From NCBI GenBank assembly GCA_034509495.1, contig CM067522.1:14182668-14246667 (forward strand): 64,000 nt of DNA, given 5' to 3'. The number at the start of each line of letters is the position of its first letter. Position 1 is the first letter of the stretch. Position numbers and translations under genes: made by a program. Below are positions 37,201-46,172 of the stretch, one piece after another. Source of the DNA: Acestrorhynchus altus (Eukaryota > Chordata > Actinopteri > Characiformes > Acestrorhynchidae). The notes below the pieces were generated by a model. The model was not told the DNA's origin, searched no databases, and worked only from the letters and a program-made list of their open reading frames with translations.

Positions 37201-37791
37201 ACTGCTGTATATGGGAGATGAAGACCTTAGTAATATCACTGATGTCAATAAACTTTTGCAAATGAATATTAAATGTATATTAATTTTTTTTAAAGGTGCT
37301 CATTGGGTTATGAGAGTTATAATCACCTCATATAGCATGTTAATCAAACGCAGTCCAGCTTGTTGTTACTAACTCCAAAACAAAGTATATTTGTAATAAC
37401 AGAATTACGGAAGTGGTATGGTCTGTCTAGAGGACTGCTGTTTAGAGTCAGGTTGGAAGGGCTTTAAAGCTGTTTCATAAGACTCAGCCTTTTGGCATCT
37501 GTGAAAAACAAAGCTCTTTTAGCCCCTTATTACTAAAACTGGCAGACTTGAACCAAAGACTTTAAACCAGATCTTCCAGAAGGAAAGCTTTGTAACTGGA
37601 GCCAGATCTGAACTGAACAAGGCCAATAAAAGTAACAGGCAAGGTGAAAACAAGACATTTCTATGTCAGACAATAAAGTAAAGCTCCTTTAAATGCCTGA
37701 AATGTATTACATTTTGATACAGTACTCACTTGCAGATTGAGTTCCTCTCATTTGCTGGCTGAATTGTACATCTGTTGTTTGGATCGATCTC
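23019..37791 (-). CDS. fam81b: FAM81B coiled-coil protein (8 exons, start codon not found)
   Basis: Exons in transcript order: 37791-37730, 35649-35457, 33508-33390, 31125-30996, 25616-25510, 24249-24114, 23881-23686, 23152-23019 (stop TGA at 23021-23019). Phases chain cleanly (0,2,0,2,0,2,0,1), giving 358 residues plus stop. Marker peptides are LLQQAFQIKEDM and ARKLLENHVQTITCIVKQLS (exon 35.5 kb), GIGDLRGRVAR (33.4 kb), CDASIAKLSGDV (31.0 kb) and GFQEALDAIASLRD with terminal IRRKM (23.1 kb), all characteristic of FAM81A/B. The protein is coiled coil almost throughout with no enzyme motif; its role is unknown to me, and testis or ciliated-cell association is only family hearsay. FAM81B is preferred over FAM81A because of position between skic3 and mctp1. 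No in-frame Met occurs in the first exon listed, so at least one exon lies upstream. The 24249-24114 donor could also be 3 nt earlier (24117). Confidence 0.9.
23388..23460 (+). pseudogene. Inverted partial copy of the fam81b terminal exon
   Basis: On the + strand from 23388 the sequence reads GGTTCCAAGAGGCCCTGG, ATGCCGTTG..., nearly the same as the start of the fam81b last exon, which lies on the - strand at 23152 and below. The first 27 bases differ at 2 positions. After a 6-base insertion, similarity continues through GGACATTAGATGGAAG against GGACATCAGTGATGCCAAG. The translation GFQEALDAVVDA..LEDIRWK parallels GFQEALDAIASLRDISDAK, then meets a stop. The copy sits inside the last fam81b intron in opposite orientation, 236 bp from its parent. 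It is non-coding as far as can be seen. Confidence 0.75.
24768..25118 (+). mobile_element. tRNA-derived SINE in fam81b intron
   Basis: Second + strand copy of the family at 22349. B-box-like GATTTGAATCCC near 24811, body GGTGGGTAGATGATGCTC and TTTCCCCACATCACACCTAG, ACATGTATCGGAGGAATGG, then an A-rich end. It lies between fam81b exons at 24249 and 25510, antisense to the gene. Confidence 0.8.
25192..25205 (+). repeat. Poly-G run of 14
   Basis: Uninterrupted G homopolymer, C-rich on the fam81b sense strand. Assembly errors are common at such runs. Confidence 0.9.
27174..27203 (+). repeat. (TTTA)n microsatellite
   Basis: About seven tetranucleotide units in the large fam81b intron. Confidence 0.9.
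28030..28140 (-). mobile_element. SINE head fragment
   Basis: Reverse complement of the tRNA-like head found in the SINE family (GGATCATAGTGTTAGCATTGGTCCGCTGAGC near 28088-28120). Body truncated. Confidence 0.5.
29281..29586. mobile_element. hAT-like MITE with inverted ends
   Basis: The left end AAGGATTCTCAACCTTTTTC and the right end CCACAGGTTGAGAAACCCTG are inverted relatives. This fits the TTCTCAACCTT..AAGGTTGAGAA ends common to hAT-type non-autonomous elements. About 300 bp, no coding capacity. Confidence 0.6.
29971..30510 (-). mobile_element. Non-LTR retrotransposon (LINE) 3' fragment
   Basis: On the - strand the reading from 30224 includes SLRDRVRSSVIQEGLRVE and ERSQLRWGI, a signature of the region after the reverse transcriptase in a LINE family widespread in fish. 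Reading continues upstream in other frames over sequence for the linker and RT tail (30300-30500). The 3' terminus near 29971 has the CCATCCATCATC repeat tail. 5'-truncated and frameshifted, lying in the sense direction within a fam81b intron. Confidence 0.75.
31205..31395 (-). mobile_element. Short dispersed repeat with internal (CA)n
   Basis: GCATTTAACCCATCCACACAGT, a CA run (31266-31288), CACTAGGGGTCAGTGAACACATGTGCCCGG, and an end with TTTCCTAACCACCAGGCCATG. This is a common fish SINE-like repeat, here lying just 5' of the 31.0-kb fam81b exon. Pieces of the same family are at 48540-48610 and 54245-54345. Confidence 0.55.
32945..33330 (-). mobile_element. MITE-like dispersed repeat, near full length
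   Basis: The outer part has CAAATGTTTGTGGGTAGC near 32953; the inner part has GTTCCCTGGAATGGTGGTGCTCCATGCAG and GATCATCCAACATTCGGACC. The same order of phrases occurs at 54540-55000 (-), 48075-48455 (+) and 36815-37130 (-). No coding capacity. It ends about 60 bp from the fam81b exon at 33390. Confidence 0.65.
33705..34045 (+). mobile_element. Non-autonomous DNA element, GTGACACTGACATGGTGGTG family
   Basis: Starts CTGCAGTGACACTGACATGGTGGTGG. The body includes GTGGATCAGACACAGCAG, AATATCCAGCCAACAGTAC, TCTCTGACTTTACATCTACAAGG and AGGAGTGTCTAATAGACTGGACAGTG. The right inverted end appears lost. A shorter reverse copy is at 45600-45795. I associate this repeat with otophysan fishes from memory. 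Confidence 0.6.
34146..34260. mobile_element. L2-type LINE 3' tail fragment
   Basis: ACATTTACATTTATTTACATTTACGACATTTAACAAACACTGTTATCC is a decayed version of the tail that ends the LINE at 38232 and recurs at 56226 and 56660. The rest of this 33.5-35.4 kb intron shows no gene. Confidence 0.55.
35748..36125 (+). mobile_element. tRNA-like-headed SINE-type repeat upstream of a fam81b exon
   Basis: The head GCTCGGTAGCACAGTGAGATAACGCTGATGCC, with CTGAGTTCGATCCCTGGG (B-box-like) near 35800, is followed by body phrases GTGTGGAGTTTGCATGTG, TTCTCCCCGTGTGTGCGTGGG and GAACTGTCC-type spacing, and ends ATAGAAAATGGATTGATGGATGA. Related truncated copies: 63180-63370 (+) and 52585-52930 (-). Family name uncertain. 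Confidence 0.65.
36815..37130 (-). mobile_element. SINE head inserted in or beside a MITE-like repeat
   Basis: 36880-36985 is a reverse SINE head (CATAGTCCCAGCGTATTGGTCC). On both sides are pieces of the MITE-like family: AAAACTATTTGGACACCCCTTAC near 36825, and GTTCTCTGGAGTGATGGCGTTCCATCCAATACC near 37025. This is consistent with a nested insertion. Confidence 0.5.
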
Positions 37792-38231
37792 CTAGATACA
37801 GCACTTAGTGCTTTGGGGGGTGTGTCTGTTGGCCTGACAACTAGACATTATTTTACACATTTCCATTTGAAACTTGAACTTTTATTTGAGCTTACTACTT
37901 AGGGCACTAACAGTAAGCCACCTTTCAATCAGCCTAAAGGCCCGACTCCCGGACCCAGATTAAGTCTAAATTAAGCCTAAATCTAGACTAAAATGAATTT
38001 CCAGTGATGATTCGGATTTGGCTCTGCAGTTTAGTGTGGCAGTAGGTTACACATTTGAATCAAATACACCGTAAAAAACATATTTAGAATAGAATGAAAG
38101 TTTACATGTGTGAATATTTTGTTAATATATGTATTACTGTGATTACTATATTAAAGTGAAAGGATACGTTTGTTGATGTAAACTCTACAATTTCAAGGAG
38201 GCTCTAGTACCTCTTAGATACAAGATGAGGA

Positions 38232-38975
38232 ACATTTACATTTACATTTGTGGCATTTGGCAGATGCCCTTTTTCAGAGTGACTTACAAAAGTGCTTTGC
38301 TGTTCACTCAGATGTCCTTAGCTAGTTAGAAGAGGCTAGAATCCAGAGATTCCTCAAGCTTAGATGCTGCCGAAAACAAATGTCAGACTGGAGACTAACA
38401 AGATTCGGTATAATTATAAACCTTTAGTGAGTTAAATGCTCTTGAAAGAGATGGGTCTTCAGTCTGCGTTCGAAGACAGCAAGTGACTCAGCTGTCCGGA
38501 CCCCCAGGGGAAGTTCGTTCCAGCAGTTTGGTGCCAGAACAGAAAAGAATCTGGATGCTTGTATTCCTTGCGACTTGAGGGATGGTGTGTGAAGCCGAGC
38601 TATAATTGATGCTTGAAGGGCTTCTTTACGATTGGGACCATTCTGGCAGCGTTGAAGGGAGAAGAAATATGACCTGATGACAATAAACTGTTTATGATGA
38701 AAGTAATGAAAGGTAGAAGGTCTGGAGGAATTGTCTGAAAATAATGTGGAAGGGATATGGTCTAAAGAACAGGTGGTTGGATTGTTAGATGTGAGAAGAT
38801 GAAGGATGTCATCTGTGGAAAGTGGAGAGAAATAAGATAGAGATGTAGGAGCAGGAGAAGGATGTCTGGTGGGAGGAGTGGAGGTAGGTAGAAAGGATTG
38901 GTGGATCTTGCCATCTTTCCCTTCAAAGAAGATGACAAAATCTTCTGGGGTGAGGATAGTTGGTGCAGGGGGGAA
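38232..38975 (-). mobile_element. Internally deleted L2-type LINE
   Basis: Read on the - strand, 38975-38690 encodes a pre-RT linker: LTPEDFVIFFEGKDGKI, then FSPLSTDDILHLL and NPTTCSLDHIPSTLF, typical of L2/CR1-like elements. Next, 38600-38440 jumps to the ORF end: VLAPNCWNELPLGVRTAESLAVFERRLKTHLF. The whole reverse-transcriptase core between them is missing. The 3' end (38290-38232) has the GGCAT.TGCCAAATGCCACAAATG tail with ATGTAA repeats. Inactive. It lies upstream of the fam81b exons, in the same orientation. Confidence 0.82.
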
Positions 38976-39604
38976 CCTTTTTATTGGTCAGCTGGGGAAG
39001 CAGTTTTGCACCCTTTTGTGCCCAGAGCCAGTGTCTTATCAGACCACACCTGTAATCATTTACACATCTGCCTGAGACATAATTGCATGCCATTCTGACT
39101 CATCAATATGGGTGTTATTTGTTTTGCCAGTGAGATAATTAATTTCTGATTACCTTCTCAAAAATATGTAAACATATCTTCCAACTTCCATTTCACTACA
39201 TCATCTATTATACAACACACTGTCTGCACCTCAGTGTTGTCTATGCATGGACTCCCCTTCATGTCTTCTGTGATCTTTACTGAAGGAAAGTGCAAGTGAC
39301 CTCATTTGTGCATTGTGTAATGCTTTAGCCCAAAATGGCCTGTTTTTTGCTCTAGTTTGATTTACTGGCTCCACAAATGCTGGTTTAATCATGAGCTCTG
39401 CTAAAATTCTGTGTTCTTAAGGATGCTTCTCTCTGAGACTCTTTTTACCATGGATTGAGTGGATTGCCTTGAATTTGACTCTTTAGTTGGATCAATTGAG
39501 TGGTCATTTAGTGTGAATCCCACAGGAAGTAATACAGCATTAACTTAATCTAACCAAAATCCTTCACAAATCCTGAGAGTAGTTTATGTGTAATTGTTAT
39601 ACCT

Positions 39605-39990
39605 TTTTTCTAGCTCTTGTGCAGGGGTTCTGATTTGCCTTTTAGCAATCAAAACGAGCAGCTGCCTGTGAATTTTTGTCAGACTTCAAGACCTTCAAGA
39701 CCTCCACCGTTTCTGTTAATAGTAAAGAGAATGAAAAACCATGCTCTTGGTTTATGGGCCTCAACCATTTTCTTTTTTAGAGTTCTAGGCAGCTTCTTAG
39801 AAGAACCCATGGCTGCTGTTTGAGACAAGGTTAGATGAGTCTGGGTATTTATAAAGCTTAGAATTTTCTTGTCTCTAAAATTGTGTTCCATTTTTAATGT
39901 TATGCCTTCTTCGACTTGCTTAGCTATTAACAGTAACAGTCATTTGACAGGGCTGCCCATACTTTTGTATGCCACTGTATGGCTGAAATG
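39605..39990 (-). mobile_element. Tc1-like transposon relic with transposase N-terminus
   Basis: The - strand reading MGSSKKLPRTLKKKMVEAHKP (39814 downward) matches the first helix of Tc1 transposases (MGSSKxLxxxLKxKIVxxHKxG). The outer end phrase GGCTGCCCATACTTTTGTATGCCACTGTAT (39950-39979) is the TIR. A related reverse relic lies at 43135-43480. Confidence 0.75.
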
Positions 39991-40289
39991 CTTTATTCCA
40001 ACTAATATACAGAATTTTTGATCAGTATGGTTTATAATCCATCTAACCAAAAGCATAGACCAATCTTTATGTGTAATTTATGTACATTTTTCTGTCTCTG
40101 TTAATGAATCAAAACTAGAAAAACATTGGACCATCAGCTTGATCTTATTGCTATCAGAATATTACATCTGTTCTATCTTTCGTTAAAAAAAATCATTATT
40201 AATTATTTTTTAAATTATGCTATTTATGTTTCTAAGTATTCTTCAAAAAACCTAGAAATGGGGCCTGTCAGCCATGGGTAAAGTGACTA

Positions 40290-40500
40290 TTTAAAGCAGC
40301 ATAGGCTGCGCTGGCACACTTTGGGTCTGTTGAAACCAATAATCATTTGAATGCTACAGACTATTTGAGTATTATTGTTTTACCCATTTTCTAAAAGCTA
40401 CTTCCTGAAAAAAAAAAAAGGCCCATGAAGCAAAATTCATAAAGAAAATGTTGTTTCCAACTGGTTTCATGAACATGACAATGATTTAACATGGGTTCTT
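40290..40500 (+). mobile_element. Tc1-like transposase fragment
   Basis: TGGCACACTTTGGGTCTG, AATCATTTGAATGCTACAGACTATTTGAGTATT and CTGGTTTCATGAACATGACAATGA occur in the order found in the family at 13464-13935, continuing from where that copy ends. Short and broken. Confidence 0.65.
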
Positions 40501-40762
40501 GCCACATAATACCTGTTCTGCGGTGGTCCTGCAGAGACCATTCGAAATCAGGGTGAATGAAAGTAAAGAATGTAGAGAACCAGATGGACTACAGTAATTA
40601 TAGAATGGTAAGAGGAGCTGAAAAATGAACAGTGAACGTAGAATCAATGAGGTGGACAATGTTATGGTTATGGTGTATGTAATATAATGTTACTATTCCA
40701 AGTGATTTGACCCAGATAGGAATGAAGGTACATTTATATAACACCTTTCTAGATATCCTAGG

Positions 40763-40763
40763 A

Positions 40764-40844
<81 letters not shown>

Positions 40845-40845
40845 T

Positions 40846-40916
<71 letters not shown>
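40763..40916 (+). repeat. Compound microsatellite (TA)n(GA)n(CA)n(TC)n(AC)n
   Basis: About 40 bp TA, 40 bp GA, then CA, TC and CA blocks in direct succession. It ends about 50 bp before the CpG-rich mctp1 5' region, so it lies in the proximal promoter. Likely polymorphic. Confidence 0.95.
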
Positions 40917-40918
<2 letters not shown>

Positions 40919-41200
40919 CCCCGCCCCTTCCTAACATTCCCATTTGTTGAAGAACTTTCATCAGGTAATGACCCGCGCTGTCCAGCAGGAGGCGCCTCGC
41001 GGGGCCTTAATTGTGCCATTAAACTTTAGTGTTGCGGTGAATGAAAGTGTGGCGGTGGAGCATCAGCGGGCTGAGCTCTGCGAGGAGGACGCGCACGAGA
41101 CCTCAGAAAAGAGCTCGGCTCCCTCTGCCCGCGCTTACTCCCTGAGTGTAACCTGAGCGCGTGGGGTCTTATTACGAGTGGGGGTCTTTTAAAAGCCGCT

Positions 41201-41209
41201 CTAGAGAGA

Positions 41210-41250
<41 letters not shown>
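41201..41250 (+). repeat. (GA)n microsatellite in the mctp1 5' region
   Basis: About 45 bp of GA with two interruptions (GTGA, GCGA), inside the CpG-rich block 180-230 bp before the mctp1 start codon. Confidence 0.95.
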
Positions 41251-41305
41251 CTGGTGTTCTTCATCATCATCATCTTCAGCAGTGCTGGGTCTGTCACGAG
41301 CGCTG

Positions 41306-41329
41306 ATGGCAGTGATGCTGCGTGACTGA
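41306..41329 (+). promoter_or_regulatory. mctp1: Seven-codon upstream ORF before mctp1
   Basis: ATGGCAGTGATGCTGCGTGACTGA. The ATG has G at -3 counted as GCTG-ATG-G, and a second in-frame ATG follows. It ends 101 nt before the main ATG. If the 5' UTR includes it, it could lower translation of mctp1. The transcription start is not known from sequence. Confidence 0.4.
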
Positions 41330-41430
41330 GCGGACACTCCGCTGGGCGCTGAGAGGCTGTCTGCACTGGGAGACGCACTGGGAGACGGGCTCCAGCGTGC
41401 CGCAGACTGGCGGGGTGCTGCTCGGACAGG

Positions 41431-41943
41431 ATGGACGACAAACCCAAAGAGGAGATGAGCGGCGGCGGCGGCGGCGGCGCTAAAGGGCAGGAGGCGTCCT
41501 ACCAGAGGAGGATGTGGAGGAATTTCCAGGAGAAGACCAAGCCGTTTCTGAGCCCTAAACTAGGCTCGGAGAGGCGCGGGCTGGACGCTGCTGGGGGACC
41601 TGCTGCTGGGAGCAGTGGGAAGAAGGAGACTGGGCTGTGGATGTTCAGGCGGAAGAAGAAGCAGGCGCTGGACCGGGTCTTCTCATCCTCCCAGCCCAAC
41701 CTGTGCGCATCGTCTCCCTCTGTGGCTCCCAAAGCAGAACCGAGCTCCGACACCGGGCCGGCCGGAGCCGCCGGAGCCCCGCTCCCGGGTTCAGCTCAGG
41801 GCAGCCCTCAGCTCACTGTGGTCCATCTGGCTCTGTCCCAGCAGCAGAAGAGCTCGTCCTTGGGCTCGGCGTGCTTCGAGAAGCTGGTGGTGGAGTCTGC
41901 AGCGTCCAGTGAGGACGAACTGGGGAAAAACGTCAGTGACTCG
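41431..41943 (+). CDS. mctp1: MCTP1 first coding exon (multiple C2 and transmembrane domain protein 1)
   Basis: Starts at ATG 41431 in a good context (A at -3, G at +4) and runs 171 codons to a strong donor (GACTCG|GTGAGTGAG) at 41943/41944, phase 0. Identified by two blocks conserved with the long human MCTP1 N-terminus: a basic stretch then LDRVFSSSQPNLCASSP (near residues 84-100), and QQKSSSLGSACFEKLVVE (near 143-160). An early RRMWRNFQEKTK helix and a GGC-coded Gly run (codons ~11-16) are also present. The rest of the protein (three C2 domains that bind Ca2+ and phospholipid, then two membrane spans in ER and vesicle membranes) is not in the window. This disordered, Ser-rich N-terminus probably sets localisation. 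Whether it is mctp1a or mctp1b cannot be told. Confidence 0.9.
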
Positions 41944-43134
41944 GTGAGTGAGGGACGTCCCAGTATGGCTTTCAGAGGGGGATGAAGTGTTGGTCCAAAT
42001 GTGGCCCACAGAAATGCCCAGATTTGACCCCAGTATACCCACTGGGTTAATCCCAGCATGTCTGTCTCATAGGCAGTTTCTTGCTTGGTTGTTCTTGAGG
42101 AAGTTGTCTCAGATTGTTACATGTTACACCGCAGTGGTCAGTGCTGTAACGTTACCTGCACAGGTGCGCTGCCTGGGCGGAGCCTAAAACTTGTTTTTGA
42201 CAATGATGTGTAACATGTCAGACCTGGTTACTGTTGGCTGGTTTTGAAGAGGTACCTGCTAAAGGTGTCCCATATGGTGACTCCTGTTACACTTCACCTG
42301 TAACAGGTCAACCCTGGTTACTGCAACCTATATTTTGGAGGGTTCCTCCAGGAAGTGTCCTACACACTTAAAAATGGGGGTTCTTCAAGGGTTCTTCAGT
42401 AAATAAAATTATTCTCTATAGAACCATGAACATCTAAATGACCCTTTGTATTATTAAACTTTAGAACTGTATGCTATTTTTTTTCTGCAACCATAAACAA
42501 GACAAAGCAAGTAAGAAATTAGATAGATAGTGTAGGTATTATTTTCCGAAGGTTAGCTCAAAAATCTGCCCTGTACGTTCCTTCTGCAACATGTCGTCTA
42601 TAACATATTTAAAAAGGACATCTCATACCCAGGTGCCGTTTACATTAAAAGAAATAAAATATAAAAATAAAAACAAATAGGTAAACAAAAATGACAAACT
42701 GAAAACAAAACAAAATAAACAGTGTTACATTAGGATCAGTTAGGATAATACAGTAAAATTAAATAATATTTAATATGAAATATTTAATAGTATTAAAATT
42801 AAATATATTTTTACAATTTTGAAACTTAGCTGAGCATGCTTTTGACTGCTCACACAGTCAACAGCATAGATCTGTTTTTTAAGAAGTTACCTGAGAAAAT
42901 GTGGTTGATGGTTACAGGAATGGGTAACAGTATTGACAATTTGGTTTGACAGCTTTTACTTTTCTCACAGTTTAAATGCTTATTTAACAGAAACTTAGAT
43001 GAGTAGGATCTAACAGCTGACAAATGTGATATCAGTTCTGCAGAATGGTGTATCTACAGATTTTCTTCTGATGCTTCTTCCCTGAAGGCCATATCTGTGC
43101 AATGTACCACAACTCCTAATTTGCTAAATTTTCC

Positions 43135-43480
43135 TGAAGGTCTTTTGCAGTCAAGTGGGGATTCTGATTTGCCTTTCTAGGAATGTACTATTCCTATTAA
43201 TTGCATTTCTAATTGAGGAAATGGTAACATGAACTATTTGCTATCTTCTTAGCCTTCTCCTGCTTTGTGGACCTCCACTGTTTTCATTTTGAGAGTGCTA
43301 GGCAGCTGCTTAGAAGAATCCATGACTGCTGTTTTATGGGACAAGGTTAGAGGAGTCTTGGTATTTATAAAGCTTTGAAATATGCATCATCCTGCCTTTC
43401 CTAATGATGGCTGTGAATAAGCCACAAACCTAACAGGTCAATTAATGTCTGAGACCTTGGTCAAAGTTATGCGATAGCTC
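43135..43480 (-). mobile_element. Tc1-like transposon relic
   Basis: Same family and direction as 39605-39990. Shared phrases: GGGGATTCTGATTTGCCTTTCTAGGAATG, CTTCTTAGCCTTCTCCTGCTTTGTGG, GAGAGTGCTAGGCAGCTGCTTAGAAGAATCCATG and GTATTTATAAAGCTTTG. It encodes the reverse of a transposase N-terminal region, heavily decayed. Confidence 0.7.
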
Positions 43481-43599
43481 AAATCATCTACTGTTCCCAA
43501 TCTTTTGCAAGGTAGTTCTCGGATCATAGTGCTGAGCCACTAATTTGCCCGCTGAGCCACTTGGAACCCTTAGCTTAGGTGTTGCTAACCATAGTCAGT

Positions 43600-43725
43600 T
43601 GCTCAGCCGATGCTAGGTGTTCATGAAGGTATTGCTGGGTGGTTGCTATGGTAAAGCTGTTGGTTGTTAAGGTGTTGCTAGGTGGTTGCTATGGTTTTGC
43701 AAAGTGGATGCTAGGTGTTTTTTTG
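43600..43725 (+). repeat. Degenerate GGTTGCTATGGT/GGTGTTGCTAGG tandem repeat
   Basis: Repeats of GGTGGTTGCTATGGT, GGTGTTGCTAGGTGGTTGC and similar over about 110 bp, with units of roughly 15-30 bp and moderate divergence. Confidence 0.7.
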
Positions 43726-44078
43726 TTTAATAATTTTTGACATTTGCCCCTACTAATTTAGACGTGCCAATTACCCATCCCCCTAAGTAGCCTGCCACAT
43801 TACATGCCCTGCTCCTGATGCCAGGGGGGGAAGAGTTCGTCCACGTTTCCTTCAAGTCATGTGACAAAAGCCTACCTCCTCTTTTCGAACATTTGTATTG
43901 TTGCCAGGCAGCCATCACGCTAGGAGTAGAACGCTGGATCTGACACAATGGACCTGCATCAACTAGCAACATCTACCCAATTTCACTCTCTCTGGACGCC
44001 GATGGTGAGGATTTGAACCAGCGACCCCAGGATCATAGTGGTAGCCTTAGCCCGCTACACCACTTGGGGCCCGCTAGG
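43725..44078 (-). mobile_element. tRNA-derived SINE, near full length
   Basis: On the - strand it begins at about 44078 with GTGGTGTAGCGGGCTAAGG (A-box-like) and GCTGGTTCAAATCC (B-box) near 44015, as in a tRNA. The body has ATTGGGTAGATGTTGCTAG and CAGGAGCAGGGCATG-type phrases and ends AATTGGCACGTCTAAATTAG..AAAAATTATT near 43730. A second head piece (CGGATCATAGTGCTGAGCC) lies at 43505-43565. Confidence 0.75.
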
Positions 44079-45599
44079 GAGGTTTTTTTTAAGGTTAAGT
44101 TGTTTAATTTAGCCAATAACACAGTATTCCAGATCAGGATGGAGATGTAACAGTTGGAATAGTATTTCGAAAACTTTAGGAGTAGTAATAGCTCCATAAA
44201 CAGGTGGAATAATAACAATAGAGATAATAAAAGATCATGGAAATATTGTGCAATATTGTGCTTTCCAGCTGCAATAACACTAGTAACAGATATTAGATGA
44301 GTATAATTTAGATGTTTCAATTAAGACCAGTAGCTTAAAGGCCTTCCCTCACGTCCAGAGAAGGCTGTGTAAGGCTGGTTGTTTGTCTAGTGTGTAACTG
44401 ATGGGGTAACTGAGAGAATTGACTGGAAAAAACAACTGGCAGAGGTTCAAATGACTTTGTACCCAGCTCAACCTACTCCCACATATCGCCTTGTTATGGG
44501 AGGCTGCAAAATGTCAGATTTCGGATCAGTTATGCAACGAATGAAACAAATAACAGGTTATTAAATTGTGTTTCCCTGCTCTTTTGTTTGCCAGAGCTTC
44601 AATGGAAGGATAATGCCAGCGCTGAAACATTGCGTTAGTCTAAGCTGATACTCATCCTACCATCTTACAAATGACCTTTTTAATGGCAATACATTTGGAG
44701 AAACTAGACGGTTCAATAAGGGAAAGGAATGTGTATGCTATCTTCTATTTCTGTCAACGTCTTAGCGCCTATCGACTTGGTGGTTATCACCTCTGAAGGT
44801 GCTAACTCTGAGCATTTGTCTGTTAAAGTCCTGTTACTGTATGTTCCACACAAAGCTTATTGCACTTGAACTCAAGAGCTCATCAGCCACGCAAGGGCCT
44901 TTTAGTAAAGAATTCAAAAGCTTTGTATGATTGAATCATAAAAGAGAACATAAAAGTTCACCCTTGGTTGTAAGGATGCTCACGGGTCATATGAGCAAAT
45001 AATTGTATGCGATCTTTATAATACATTTTTAAAAAGTTTCAATGCTTAGTGCCCTCCCCAACAATAACTTGACTCTTAGAAGACTATAAAACTGTTTGAG
45101 GGCAACTCTGACTGCTTCAAAAGGAAACAACTCACCTCTGAAAGCTGCTGTGCAAGTTATTATGCACATATTTGATCAACCATCTAGAAGTGTTTGCTCA
45201 AAAGGAATGATAAACAAAGGAAATATAAAACTGAAAAAGTCTTCAGCAGAGTTGCTGAGCTGCTGAGGCTGTGAGACATCAAGCTTAATCAGGAAAACAA
45301 TTTGCGGCACATGAGTTTCATTAATTCACGAAGCTGTTTGCAAATAGAAGTCATTTAGATAATGATTGAACAGGGAAACAGTCATTTTCACGGGGTGAGT
45401 ATATTTGCTTGCTGAAAGTGTCATGTTAATATTCTCAGCTGTTTGAGATTGCACATTATGGAGACTTGCATATTTGATATGACTTGTTTTTTTGACAAAA
45501 CAAATTGACTGTTTAATCTATTACTGTGTTCACATGATAGTAGTACTAATACCTGATAAAAGTATGCTGTTGTATCAGTCTATTTTTTGTTAGCCTTTC

Positions 45600-45795
45600 T
45601 GTTCTTCAGTGGTCAGGTCCCCCCAGGAAAACTACAGACCAGGTTTTATGCGGGTGGTGGGTCATTCTCACACTCCAGTGACATGGTGTCTTAGTGTGTG
45701 TTGTGCTGGTAGGAGGGGAACAGACGTAGCAGTTCTGCTGGAGTGTTTAAACACTGTGGCTACTCACTGTCCACTCTATATTAGACCCTCCTACA
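45600..45795 (-). mobile_element. Reverse fragment of the GTGACACTGACATGGTGGTG element
   Basis: CCAGTGACATGGTGTCTTAGTGTGTGTTGTGCTGGTA, CAGACGTAGCAGTTCTGCTGGAGTGTTTAAACACTG and TGTCCACTCTATATTAGACCCTCCTACA mirror the element at 33705-34045. Confidence 0.6.
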
Positions 45796-46119
45796 TAGTG
45801 ATTCATAATTCAAGTATTTGATTTTGATCATTTGTTTCAATAATCAACAGATTATTCAAAAAAGTTGCATATTGAAAGTAAATAATAGCATGTTCTAGTT
45901 AGATTCATTTTCATAGGAGGAAGGCAAAAGAAAATCAGAACATGGCTTTAGAGATCAAAAATCATGCAAGCACTCCCTGAAAAAAAATGTGAGGGACCTT
46001 TTCATTGCCAGGACTATTTTATTATATATGTGTCCCATATATATGCAGCTGTAAAGTGTAGAGCTTGAACATCATATGATGTGAGAGGTCTAGTCAGCTC
46101 CTTAGCTCAATCCATAATT

Positions 46120-46120
<1 letters not shown>

Positions 46121-46168
<48 letters not shown>
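46121..46168 (+). repeat. (CT)n microsatellite
   Basis: About 24 CT units without interruption in mctp1 intron 1. Confidence 0.97.

Positions 46169-46172
<4 letters not shown>

Larger units (their letters stand above)
37792..40960. other. Region upstream of fam81b and mctp1: repeats, no gene seen
   Basis: Between the first fam81b exon I can place and the mctp1 CpG block. It should contain the missing 5' exon(s) and promoter of fam81b, but no start exon could be recognised. Contents named separately: a LINE at 38.2-39.0 kb, Tc1 relics at 39.6 and 40.3 kb and the compound microsatellite at 40.76 kb. A short piece at 40728-40765 (ACATTTATATAACACCTTTCTAGATATCC) shares sequence with the repeat end at 52575. 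Confidence 0.45.
40960..41430 (+). promoter_or_regulatory. mctp1: CpG-rich promoter and 5' UTR of mctp1
   Basis: From about 40970 the base composition changes sharply from AT-rich to GC-rich with frequent CpG (GCGCCTCGCGGGG, GACGCGCACGAG, GGGCGCTGAG), continuing through exon 1 to about 41945. No TATA box was seen near a plausible start. This is a typical CpG-island promoter. A GA-rich run at 41201-41250 and a short upstream ORF at 41306-41329 fall inside the presumed 5' UTR. Because fam81b points away on the other strand, the block could serve both genes, but the fam81b start is not located. Confidence 0.65.

Noticed and set aside
38869..39098. + strand frames of 66-68 codons
   Set aside because: Antisense to the LINE linker region at 38690-38975.
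41499..42059. Several frames of 83-110 codons overlapping mctp1 exon 1 on both strands
   Set aside because: Shadows of a GC-rich coding exon. Only the 41431 frame has conserved MCTP1 sequence and a matching donor.
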